Shown: positions 53,171 through 63,420 of the stretch, one piece after another
Layout of the letters: each line of letters opens with the position of its first letter
Position numbering within the stretch: the stretch's first letter is position 1
NCBI GenBank assembly: GCA_013407085.1
Contig: JACCGJ010000636.1
Span: 1-64,000 of the forward strand
DNA from: Atriophallophorus winterbourni
Taxonomy: Eukaryota > Platyhelminthes > Trematoda > Plagiorchiida > Microphallidae
DNA: 64,000 nt
Direction: 5' to 3'
Notes under the pieces: generated by a model
What the model was told of the DNA's origin: nothing
The model's input: the letters and a program-made list of their open reading frames with translations, nothing else
Database searches by the model: none
Program-made: the position numbers and the translations under genes

Positions 53171-54170
53171 NNNNNNNNNNNNNNNNNNNNNNNNNNNNNN
53201 NNNNNNNNNNNNNNNNNNNNNNNNNNNNNNNNNNNNNNNNNNNNNNNNNNNNNNNNNNNNNNNNNNNNNNNNNNNNNNNNNNNNNNNNNNNNNNNNNNNN
53301 NNNNNNNNNNNNNNNNNNNNNNNNNNNNNNNNNNNNNNNNNNNNNNNNNNNNNNNNNNNNNNNNNNNNNNNNNNNNNNNNNNNNNNNNNNNNNNNNNNNN
53401 NNNNNNNNNNNNNNNNNNNNNNNNNNNNNNNNNNNNNNNNNNNNNNNNNNNNNNNNNNNNNNNNNNNNNNNNNNNNNNNNNNNNNNNNNNNNNNNNNNNN
53501 NNNNNNNNNNNNNNNNNNNNNNNNNNNNNNNNNNNNNNNNNNNNNNNNNNNNNNNNNNNNNNNNNNNNNNNNNNNNNNNNNNNNNNNNNNNNNNNNNNNN
53601 NNNNNNNNNNNNNNNNNNNNNNNNNNNNNNNNNNNNNNNNNNNNNNNNNNNNNNNNNNNNNNNNNNNNNNNNNNNNNNNNNNNNNNNNNNNNNNNNNNNN
53701 NNNNNNNNNNNNNNNNNNNNNNNNNNNNNNNNNNNNNNNNNNNNNNNNNNNNNNNNNNNNNNNNNNNNNNNNNNNNNNNNNNNNNNNNNNNNNNNNNNNN
53801 NNNNNNNNNNNNNNNNNNNNNNNNNNNNNNNNNNNNNNNNNNNNNNNNNNNNNNNNNNNNNNNNNNNNNNNNNNNNNNNNNNNNNNNNNNNNNNNNNNNN
53901 NNNNNNNNNNNNNNNNNNNNNNNNNNNNNNNNNNNNNNNNNNNNNNNNNNNNNNNNNNNNNNNNNNNNNNNNNNNNNNNNNNNNNNNNNNNNNNNNNNNN
54001 NNNNNNNNNNNNNNNNNNNNNNNNNNNNNNNNNNNNNNNNNNNNNNNNNNNNNNNNNNNNNNNNNNNNNNNNNNNNNNNNNNNNNNNNNNNNNNNNNNNN
54101 NNNNNNNNNNNNNNNNNNNNNNNNNNNNNNNNNNNNNNNNNNNNNNNNNNNNNNNNNNNNNNNNNNNNNN
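53171..54170. other. Assembly gap of exactly 1000 N
   Basis: The round number suggests a scaffolding gap of unknown size. Frames that appear open across it mean nothing. Confidence 0.98.
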
Positions 54171-54204
54171 AGGCAAAATCATACACGCAATTTTAAATTT
54201 CTAT

Positions 54205-54952
54205 ATGTTTCCGTGGAAGACGAATGTCGAAACAAAAATTGCTTCTGGAAACGCAACCACAACAACAAGCGACAGAGCGTTATCATATGAAAATATAACA
54301 GTAAAAGATGTAGAAAAATTAAAAACAGCAACCAAGGGTAATTTGCTACTTATGCACAAACCACAGGTTTTCTTTGTCCAATAGAGGCAAATAAATACGA
54401 CATTCAATTTAAGAAATTTTCTCTCAGAGATATCAATACAGGGAAAATCATATTCGAAGTTAATGACTCCAGTAGTACATCGAAAGGTAAAAAAATGTTC
54501 ATGAATCAAACAAAAGTTCATGACGAAATCTCCGTTAGAACTATTAAATATCAATTTCCGTCTAACTTTTTGAAACTAAAAGCATTGGGTGCAAGGTATT
54601 TTCAGAATTAATCTTCTTTCATACCTGTCTAGCATCGAATTTTCTATTGGCAACCAACAAATCGATGAACTTCGGATGATAGAAAGGCATTATTTCAAAA
54701 ACAAGTTGCTTAAAAGTTTCGACTTTAATTTTGGTTTTGTGATGCCGAATTCTGTGAACACTGTTGAACATATATATGAACTGCCGAAACTTTCGAAAGA
54801 AGAAAGTGAGTTGAAGTTGGAAGTATAATAATTGTTCATATTTAGTCAGAGACATGGTACAACACCCATATGAAACTCAATCTGACAGCTTTTACTTCGT
54901 GAATGACCATCTAGTAATGCATAACAAAGCGTTCTATGCTTATAATGCATGA
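54205..54952 (+). CDS. UNC119: UNC119-like lipid-binding chaperone, right copy
   Basis: The same four exons at a constant offset of 6940 bp: 54205-54337, 54367-54595, 54633-54805 and 54846-54952, with the same 29-, 37- and 40-nt introns. All family blocks are intact. About nine residues differ from the left copy, among them EYIT to ENIT, QFTSN to QFPSN, KAVGA to KALGA, YFRNK to YFKNK, VNGH to VNDH and AYIA to AYNA. There is no stop or frameshift, so both copies could be expressed. The region upstream of the start is lost in the gap. Confidence 0.92.
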
Positions 54953-56342
54953 CAAAAGATGTTGTTTTATATTAAGGTTTGTACATCAAGTGACAAGAAA
55001 TGTCACATTTAGTCTTTAATAGCTGAACAGTTTCAAATCGTTTAAATTCCTGGTTGAATGCGCCAACTGTGCTTAACTGTTTGCAGAATTTGTCATAAAA
55101 TTACAAATGGAAACATTACCAATTTTCCGATCTATGAGTGGTTTTTTTTCTACAATCTCTAAACCTGAATTGCTGCTGCAATCACAATATCATTTATTAA
55201 ATACCAAACTCCAGTATTCAATGTATGGACAAAATATTCGGGAAGTATTGATCACTCCCTTTATGTTTGATGTGCTAATTAATATTATTCAGCAGCAACA
55301 AAATATACAATTATGTCGGATTGATAGTTGAAATTGATTAAAGTTAACGTTTCATCATTCTAACCTCAAATGCAAACATTCATCTATGAAAAATAACGTA
55401 ATATTAAGAATCAATTTCATCCAATATGAATGTCACCATGGTCAGCACTACAGTAGCATGTACCGAAAGCACAATATAATATATAGTATATATATAATAT
55501 ATATATATTATATATAGTAATATAAGCATAGTAAAATCCTGTATCAAAATAAACAGCATCCTTCTGGGTTCACATTCTAAAAGTATCGTTAAAATCATTA
55601 ATGCAAATCCAGTTTCTTTACGCAAATGTTTTAAGTGAATGCCGAAAAAATAAAACACGTTAGCGATTTATGAGTACATATGTTCGTGCTGATTATTAGA
55701 GGGTATGATTATCGATCTGTTACAATTCATGCTTACCACTCGCTTAACCGAATCCACGAAATCATTTAATACTTTTAAAGATTATTTCAACCCAGAGCTT
55801 ATTCTTTTTCGCACGTAATCGAGAACAAATTGTGTACTATTAAACATGTGATTGTAGGTGTGTTAAATTTTACGAGTCATGGAATTATAAATGTCTTAAC
55901 AACATCAAACCATGGAATATGCTATATCCAGCATGCAATGGACGATAATTCAGTCAGCATAATTTCAGATAGCATTCATGCACCGAGACAATAGAAAACA
56001 CAGCGTCTCAAATAAGTCAGTAGTAAACTATTACCACTAATTATTTAAAGGAATTAAATTAAAACAAGAATACGAAATGTGCGTCATTATAACGGCGTCC
56101 GATCAGAGCGAAATCAAGCAAATTGCTATTTTCAAGGAGCAGATTACTTTATAAAGGAGCATATTACACGTTCAAAGTTCATATGAAACACAGGTTCATA
56201 TGATTGTACATGCGTTACGCTCTAATAAAATAAAGATAATGACCATCCATCACAGCGCGGGCGTATTTCGGAATTGCCGTCATGTTTACAAAAGAAAACT
56301 CAATTCTACATAAACGCGGTGTATAAATGGCGTAGTTTGGTA
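54953..56342. other. UNC119 3' flank; no gene, AT microsatellite
   Basis: A long TA-rich run lies at 55475-55530. The rest matches the left block (48013-48515 and 49928-50908). The SINE of the left block is absent at 55735-55746. Confidence 0.6.
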
Positions 56343-56368
56343 GTATCCGTCTAGGCCTGAGCAACCTG
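56343..56368 (+). repeat. Left half of the SINE split by CR1 (right block)
   Basis: GTATCCGTCTAGGCCTGAGC and AACCTG. The SINE continues at 59560 with AGTATCTTAGTCCGCGTGC. Confidence 0.85.
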
Positions 56369-56586
56369 TTCAGTTCAGTTTGCACAAGACAGTATGTGGC
56401 TAACAAGCCAATCGAGCGTCCAGAATTTCTTTCGGTGGAAAGCTGCAGAGAAGCACCCACCACTGCCAAAACGTTTATTCTTTTCGTCTATTTGAAATCG
56501 TCGCTGAACGCGAAGCCAAGAGATTATCCGGGTTGAACTTAGGAAGCACCGCGTTATAGCCGATGCTGGAAAAAGAAAAGGCAGTT

Positions 56587-56608
56587 TCTCTTCACCAGCA
56601 CGGTGAGA
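56587..56608 (-). other. CR1-a2 3' UTR hairpin (right block)
   Basis: CTCTTCACC, AGCAC, GGTGAGAG. Confidence 0.65.
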
Positions 56609-56721
56609 GGTCAGCTGAAGTAGCATTGTGTATAATAAAATAAAAAAACACAGAGAACTCTAGCCCTCACTTTATTTACGGGATAACGCTAAAAGATGAA
56701 AAACCTAAGCTTGTATAGCAA

Positions 56722-58059
56722 TTAAGGAGAGTATTCAGGAAACAACTTACCCCAGTTGCGGTCCAAACCCTGCTTAAAACTAGACACGGTACTGCAGGAT
56801 ATAAGTTCTTCTGGAAGAATGTTCCAGAAGTTAACAACCCTAAGGCTGAAAAAGTGTTTCCTGGAGTCTAGCCGACATCGTTTCTTAGCAATTTTAAGTG
56901 AGTGGCCCCGGGTGCCCAGCTCGGGGCTTAAGGTAAAGAAGTCGTTCATTTGCACGCCACTCAAACCCTTCAAGATCCTAAAGGTTTCTATTAAGTCACC
57001 TCTTAAACGACGGCGCCTAAGGGAGAAAAGATCGAGAGACATTAGGCGCACAGCGTACGGTTTCCCTCGCTGACCTTCAATCATGCGAGTTGCGAGGCGC
57101 TGTACGCTTTCAAGTCGAAGGATGTCCTTTTTGTAGTGAGGACACCACGCCTGAACACAGTATTCAAGATGCGGCCGAACTAATGCCTTGTACAGTGGCA
57201 GGAATACATCGGGTCTTCTGCTCGATAGCACTGATTTCAGCCGAAAAAGTACCTTGCGTGCACGCTGAGCCGCAGCGGCACATTGGTCCTCCCATTTCAA
57301 GTCAGCCCTAACCAGTACACCCAAATCCTTAACACACTGTGTGGCGTTAACACTGAGGGAATTCCCCGCCACCTGGACCGAAATCTTATCAACCAGTGTT
57401 GACAAGAGTTGGCTCTTATTTAGGTTCAGTGGGAGATCCCACTGGTATGACCAGTTTATGACCCGCTCAAGGTCGTGCATCAAGGTATCTTCATCCGTTG
57501 ATCCGATGAATTTCACATCATCCGCGAAAATGAAGCATGGGCACTTCAATTCAGAGGACAAGTCATCGATGAAAATCAGGAATAGAAGAGGACCAAGTAC
57601 CGAACCTTGGGGTACACCACTGATCACGTCGGTTTGATTCGACAGCGTAGATCCTACTCTTACTCGGAATGTCCTACCTGTAAGGAAGGCCTTTATCCAA
57701 GCAAGTAGATTACCCCGTATGTCTTTGGCTGCAAGCTTAATCTCTAGAAGGCGGTGATTTACGGAATCGAAATCCTTGCTGAAGTCTAGGTAGAGGGCTT
57801 CGACAGGCTTCCCTTCATCCATCCTTTTCGTGGCAGTATTGAGAAAGTTAAGGAGGTTAGTCAGGCAGGATCTACCCTTAAGAAATCCGTGCTGAGTTAC
57901 ACTCAACAGAGAATGCCGACAAAGATGCTGACAGATTTTATCACGCAGCAGTTTTTCCATTACTTTAGAGACGGTGCTGGTCAGGCTGACCGGTCTATAG
58001 TTACCAACAGTTGACCTGCAACCGCCCTGTGTATTGGCACGACTATGGCTTCCCTCCAC
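56722..58059 (-). pseudogene. CR1-a2 reverse transcriptase (second part of the broken frame)
   Basis: 445 codons: GGCRSTVGNYRPVSLTSTVS, QHGFLKGRSCLTNLLNFLN, YLDFSKDFDSVNHRLL (KAF changed to KDF), SGVPQGSVLGPLLFLIFIDD and FADDVKFIGSTDED. The C-terminal part has RPHLEYCVQAWCPHYKKDIL and FFSLRVVNFWNILPEE. Compared with the left copy, one base is missing near 58024, which separates this from the upstream frame. Confidence 0.9.
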
Positions 58060-59369
58060 TTACTGGGAACAACTCCTAGTTGCAGGCATGAATTAAAGAG
58101 CTGGCAAAACGGTTCGGCAAGCACTGAGGCAAGATTTTTAAGCATAATTGAGTAGATGCCGTCCGGTCCCTCAGATTTGTTGACCTGAACATGGATAAGT
58201 GCGTCAAACACCTCAGCCTCATTGAAGGACAACTCATCTAATACATGGACACCAGGTGTCAGGTTAAGCAGACCTGACGGTGCGTTTGAAGAATTATCCC
58301 GTCGTTGAACGCTACTGAAAAACCCTGAGAAGGCAGTCGCCTTAGACAGGTCGGTATCGGCAACTTTTCCGTCCTCCAGTTTCAAATCCCCTATGTTTTC
58401 CCTAGTTTTTCCTTTTGACTGTGCGTAGCTATAAAACCTTTTCGGGTTGGATTTAGCATCCCTAGCTAGAGATAACTCAAAATCCTGTTTGAGCACACGT
58501 TGTAATTTAACACAGGCATTCCGAGCGGTTTTGTAGCGGACCCAAGAGCCAGAAGTAAGGGATAGCTTATATTGCCGCCATAGACGATCCCGTTTATGGG
58601 TAGACCTACGGACTCGAGGAGACCACCAGGGTGGCCTTCGATGCCTTCTCACACACTGCAGCGGAGCGTGCTTGTCTTGTAACTCGTTTAGATACTTAGA
58701 AATTCTATCCCAGTTTTCATTTACATTTGAATCGCTAGATAACTGAAGGGAAGATTTTGAAGACTGCAAGAGTAAACCCCAGTCTACACGCCTAAAATTG
58801 CGTCTAGGACGAGAGAAAGGTTTGCGAAAACGCAATATCGCTTCGAAGCTTATCATTACGTGATCACTTTTGCCGAGCGGCGGTAGGTACTTTAAATGAC
58901 TAATGGCTTCTAGCTGGGACGACAATACCAAGTCAAGAGTGGATGGAGTGCATCCATGGCGAAACCTTGTAGGATCATTGACATGCTGGTGCAGCGCATG
59001 ATTATGGAGCCATTCGAGAAAGGTGTCAGATTGCTGGGTGACTAGACCAGTGGGGACAGGCCAATCTATGTCTGGGAGGTTGAAATCACCCAAGATAAGT
59101 ACACTGTGAGCTGAGTGAAACAAACCGTCGAGTGTCTCAATAAGCTGTGTAAACTCCTGTATGGTTGCACAGGGCGTGACGTAAACACAAGCAATCGCCA
59201 GTGCTGACTTGTAGCAAGTCAGGACACTAGTAACAACTTGGACATTTTCAATAGCGAGTGATAACCCTGGGCCCGTATTGTGCAGACCATATTCAAGGAA
59301 AAGAGCCACGCCCCCGCCTCTTCTATCGCATCTGATGACAAGATACTGTTCGCTGATACTAGCTGGCAA
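57981..59369 (-). pseudogene. CR1-a2 endonuclease and RT entry (first part of the broken frame)
   Basis: APE-type endonuclease: SVLILGDFNLPDIDWPVP, HVNDPTRFRHGCTPSTLDL and LPPLGKSDHVMISFE carry the catalytic DxN and SDH motifs. Linker: KRFYSYAQSKGKTRENIGDL. RT entry: NKSEGPDGIYSIMLKNLASV and PSKWREAIVVPIH, then the frameshift. The first endonuclease residues (NVCSTRNKWSELSLRVAEL and VALSETWL) lie in another frame at about 59500-59390, so a second shift exists near 59380-59330. Confidence 0.88.
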
Positions 59370-59559
59370 ACATCAACCGCAGACAGCCAGGTTTCAGACA
59401 GCGCTACAACCCTCGGGTGTAGCTCGGCTACACGAAGAGAAAGTTCAGACCACTTATTTCTTGTGCTGCACACATTAGCGTACAACACAGGGGCACTGGA
59501 TACGCGTGCTTCTAAGCTGAGTCGTGCTTTGCCCTCGGTCGAAGCACCCGGGGAATAAT

Positions 59560-59633
59560 AGTATCTTAGTCCGCGTGCGGTCTCTGACTGTGCTGCACTT
59601 TGCCTGGAGCGGGCTTGTGCTTTCATACCATCA
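59560..59633 (+). repeat. Right half of the SINE split by CR1
   Basis: AGTATCTTAGTCCGCGTGC, GACTGTGCTGCACTTTGCC and GGGCTTGTGCTTTCATACC. An open minus frame runs from this half into CR1, so a predicted start codon here would be SINE sequence and not a CR1 start. Confidence 0.85.
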
Positions 59634-59948
59634 TTAAAACAATTACTATCTTCAAATAAATAGCCTCCTCATGGGACGAACTTATTGGCATTCAAAGTGT
59701 AAACGCCTGTTAAGAACGCACGTAAAAACTGATATATTAAACAAACTGCATTGTTTCAAAGTATTTCTGTATAGAACCATAACTCGCAAGCTTAACAAAT
59801 TTTAGACATGAACATATTTTATACTATATTCATATTATATTTTCAATCAATAACGCAGTAGTATACTTTTGACTGTGGCGTAGCAATTCATAGAATCGTT
59901 TACGGTCATGTTTGTAAAATGTGATCTCAATTAAACCTGGTATGTACG
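59634..59948. other. No gene recognised
   Basis: AT-rich, with no open frame of note and no repeat that I could match inside the window. Confidence 0.5.
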
Positions 59949-60043
59949 TATGAAAGCACAAGCCTGATCCAGGCAAAGTGCCGCACAGTCAGAGACTGCA
60001 CGTGGGCTAAGATAATGTCAGGTTGCCCAGGCCTAGACAGATC
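59949..60043 (-). repeat. SINE 3' module
   Basis: ATGAAAGCACAAGCCTGATC through GGTTGCCCAGGCCTAGACAG; stops before the hairpin module. Close to consensus. Confidence 0.8.
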
Positions 60044-60384
60044 TTAGAGGGTTTGCAAAGTCAACACGTCACCATTTCTTTCGTTCCGCCAAGTTGTGGT
60101 CCCGGAACACACCTATACACTTACATTACTTACCTGATGTTACATTAATGTTTGAGGTTACTAGATATCCTGGTCATACATCGCCACACGAGAGATTCTC
60201 GTTGTGGCATTGAGGATCACCAACAATTGGTTATAAACTATGAAAGTAGCTTACGAAGAAGGTTACCGTTGAGAATTTAAGCAAACGTGATGAACAAACG
60301 AGTTCCTTATAAAAACATACAAGTTAATTTGAAAGCAGTTTAGGTGATGATGCCATCTAGTTTGATTATATATATACATATCAT
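60044..60384. other. No gene recognised
   Basis: About 340 bp with a short (TA)n near 60367. No match found in the window. Confidence 0.45.
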
Positions 60385-60558
60385 CGCAGACAGCATTACA
60401 CCGGTACCACGTACCGAATGCTTAACTGCCACACAACCATGAAAAAGTAAAATCCTAAAAGATGGGGAAGGGTGGGACTTAACTAGCTACGGATTTGATA
60501 GAAGAGTAGGCACAAACAAACTGGGTAGAGCTGCCTACACATCGAATTGAACATGTAT

Positions 60559-61419
60559 TCAAACAAGTTTCGTCGAGACCTCGTCGTCTAAAGATGCAGA
60601 ATTATTGATACAACTACCGAGATAGGTAAAGCGATCTACAATTTCAAGCGTTTGATTGTCAAGTAATGAAGTGCTGTTTGATAAGTCGATGTCCTGCAGC
60701 AGAACACTGCACTTAGAGTGTGCAAAACGCATTTCAAATACGGGCACAATACTGGATAGCTTGTTCAGTATCGCCTGTGCATCTGTGTACGAATCGAAGA
60801 ACAGAACTATATCATCAGCATAGTCCAAGTCGATAAGCTTGCCGCCTGGCCTTATGTGAACTCCGAAGGCTGGGGTTCTTTCGTTGCATAATTCCACGAT
60901 GACATCAATTACAAAATTGAACAAAAACGGAGGAATCGGGCATCCGTGTCGGACGCCACTTGTGGTGTGGAATTTGGGTGAGAGTTCGTTGTAAACCCCA
61001 ACGCATCCAGATGCATAACATAAAGTGCACGTAGTATGTTGACATTATTTTGCGGAACGCCTTTGCACAGCAAGGTGTTAAACAGGACATTTCGATCGAC
61101 TGAATCAAAATGCTTCTTTCAAGTCTAAAAAGATGGCTATTGTCGGCTGTCGATAGGTATGCCGCAGTTCTAGGATCCGTCGAAGAGTAAAAATGTGGTC
61201 GACACAGCCTCCGCCAGGCCGGAAGCCAGCTTGCTGCTTTCGGATCTGTGATTCCCTATGCGATGTTAATCTTCGAAGACATATGGACCCCAATAATCTC
61301 GTAATGATTGAAGTGAGGCTTATCCCACGGTGATTAGTGCATGAGCTTCGCACTTTTTTAAATATAGGTATGATAACCGATTCGCCGCAAATCTGAGGGA
61401 CGGATTCTGACAAACACAC
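60559..61419 (-). pseudogene. RTE reverse transcriptase domain
   Basis: Frame 61419-61105: CGESVIIPIFKKVRSSCTNH, RGISLTSIITRLLGSI, KQQAGFRPGGGCVDHIFTLR and TIAIFLDLKEAF. Then, with shifts, a poorly kept stretch (61108-60905). Then frame 60924-60559: NFVIDVIVELCNERTPAFGV, the catalytic LDYADDIVLFFDS and VDRFTYLGSCINNSASLDDE. At least three breaks. The thumb and the conserved end are lost. Confidence 0.86.
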
Positions 61420-61871
61420 TTCATGTGGGAGATCGCCAAATGTGCTGATTAGGACTTGGCCACAATCTTAGAACAAAACAGGTGGTATGTCATCGGGGCC
61501 AGCAGCTTTGAATCGTTTCATGGATTCGATACATGCTTTAATTTCTAAATCATTAGGGGATCTACGCTAACAGACCAAGGATCATACTGCTTCAAATGAG
61601 GGAAGGATTCTGTTGCAGGCGACCAGCTGAATTGTTCTTCAAAATGTTTGGCCCAGCGTGAGAGGCGGCGATTCTTATTAGTGATAAGAGTACTATCTAT
61701 TTCAGCGATAGTCTCACTCACTTCTTTTTTCGTAGGCCCCGTCGATCGAATAAGCTGAAGAGTTTTCGCACGATATCCGCATTATTTATTATTTCCATAT
61801 GTTCGAACTTATTTAGCCATCACTTTTATGTGTCTAATCTTAAGCTCCGTTTAAGTTCATTCCTCACGCGT

Positions 61872-62810
61872 CTACGCTCTGTAGTGTCCAGGACCATGAG
61901 GTAATTGGCGTCGCTGGTGAAGAATTTCTATAGAGCACCATGAAATCCAGTTGGACTTCTGGGTTGTTTGTGTAATCTCACAGGTTGTTATTGCGGTGGC
62001 TCTCATAATCCATGCTATTTTGTTCCACCTTGCATCGACAGTTGCACACTGAGCAACTGGGAGTGAGTTACTCAAAGTGATCCTATAAATTTCTTGAACT
62101 GCGGGCTGAGAGAATTTTTCGACCACAATGCGTTTCTGATTCGAAGGCTTCGTACCGGAGAACTTTAACGAGAACCTACATCGCACAAGAGCATGATCTG
62201 AATCCACGCAGGTATTCCAAAAGGAGCGGCAGTCCTCAATCAAACCTCTCCAGCGAGCACTTATGGCGTTGTGGTCGATTTGGGCCAAAGGTTGACTTCC
62301 ATCCGGCAAGCGCCATGTGGCACACTGACATCTTTTATGACGAAAGGAAGTGCTGCTAATGAATAATCGAGATTGTGCACAGAATTGTATAAACCGTTCA
62401 CCATTATCTGTGCGTTGGCCTTCAAGACCAAACATGCCACCTAATTGTGATTCAGATGTATCTAGGCGACCCAGTCTGGCATTCATATCTCCCGCTAAGA
62501 TAACAATATCGGAGCTTTTTGCACGTCGCAAAAGAGCATAAAGATCGTCGTAGAAGGCGTTCTTCTCGTCGTCGGAATTGGTGTTAGACAGGTCGTAAGT
62601 TGCTACAATAAACAAGCATCTCCGATTAGAAGATTTTGAGTTTGGTTTAATATTAGTGGCTAGTCTAACTGCGCATATCCTGCTATTGCAAGGAATCCAA
62701 TCGATTATACAGGATTCGGCACGTGAATTCAGCACTATACCAACACCCGCCTGTCCTGAAATGGCAGCTACAGGATCACCAGAGCAGCGAAAAAAGTAGC
62801 GAGTTGAAAG
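61872..62810 (-). pseudogene. RTE endonuclease domain
   Basis: The 62735-61872 frame has VGIVLNSRAES at its start (reading in from 62810 with ETRLYDPSIINELTA and RYFFRCSGDPVAAISGQAGV). It continues with RLATNIKP, VIVATYDL-like sequence, DIVILAGDMNARLGRLDTSE, NGERFIQFCAQSRLFISS, CATWRLPDGS and DSDHALVRCRF. AGDMNA and SDHALV are catalytic APE motifs. The upstream start is blurred by stops. Confidence 0.85.
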
Positions 62811-63194
62811 GTTTGGGGCAGTAAGTTCATTAATTATAGACGGGTCATATAAGCGCGTTTCCGCTAAACAGCAACATAAATAGATAGACTATCTAAGGTA
62901 ACAGTCAATGCAGCTTGCTGGCCTATATGTCTGAGTTGTAACATTCATGGCTCCTATGTGAGCCGTGGTTTCACAAAGTGATCTGTAAATTCGCGAACAG
63001 AAAATGTTACATGTTCAACGCGCTTTTTTAAAGCTAGAATTGACAGGGTGGATGGAGGAGGGTCAGAAACAGTTTGATGAGTAGGGCCAGCATGAGCTGG
63101 TTTTCACTTATCGCCCTGCTGTATGCAGCAGGTAAGGCGGCCCTGACTATCGTGCGCGGCGGCCGATGCACTCTGAAATTTGGTTTCGTAGTAA

Positions 63195-63250
63195 TAGTCA
63201 TGATTGTATGCGGGCTTGGATACTGCCATGTCGCCCATGCTTAGACAGGA
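63195..63250 (-). repeat. SINE-like core inside the RTE 5' region
   Basis: GGGCTTGGATACTGCCATG and CGCCCATGCTTAGACAGGAG parallel the SINE words GGGCTAAGATACTGTCAGG and GCCCAGGCCTAGACAGAT at about three quarters identity. Confidence 0.5.
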
Positions 63251-63420
63251 GAACAATTAGGTTTCACGACCAAAGCCTTTGGCTGAAAAGCCTGACCCAC
63301 AAGGCAGCGGGTTAGGTTGATACCGTGTACATCTGACCTCTATCCATTGACCTTCCTGATATGAGTGACTCTGAAGTTGCTCGGAGAACACCACCCAACA
63401 TAGCTCAATGGGTCATGGAG

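Larger units (their letters stand above)
54171..58300. repeat. Right copy of the duplicated UNC119/CR1 block
   Basis: It starts at the gap edge with AGGCAAAATCATACACGC, which equals 47231 onward. It lacks the SINE, the CR1 scrap and about 1.4 kb found on the left. A (TA)n run (55475-55530) replaces the latter, so the right side probably suffered a deletion. Confidence 0.9.
56369..59559 (-). mobile_element. CR1-a2 LINE, most complete CR1 in the window
   Basis: The 3.2-kb insertion has both ends in the same SINE. The 3' terminus is (CTGAA)n at 56369-56382, the hairpin is at 56587-56608, and the 5' boundary is at 59559 (ATTATTCCCCGGGTGC, minus). The coding part begins almost at once with the endonuclease, so any ORF1 and most of the 5' UTR are missing. 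About two small frameshifts interrupt the long frame. Confidence 0.9.
60385..63420 (-). mobile_element. RTE-type LINE, decayed
   Basis: 5' UTR-like sequence from about 63420, then endonuclease, RT and a short 3' part. The order and motif style fit RTE elements of flatworms (such as SR2 of schistosomes). The C-terminus of the RT is missing after DDEVSTKLV at 60559. The 60385-60480 piece is the unnamed repeat also found at 3.5 and 48.5 kb. Confidence 0.85.

Noticed and set aside
52997..54196. Long open frames across the gap on both strands
   Set aside because: They consist almost wholly of N.
59219..59626. A start codon for CR1-a2 in the frame at 59626
   Set aside because: The first 20 or so codons are SINE sequence; the CR1 boundary is at 59559.
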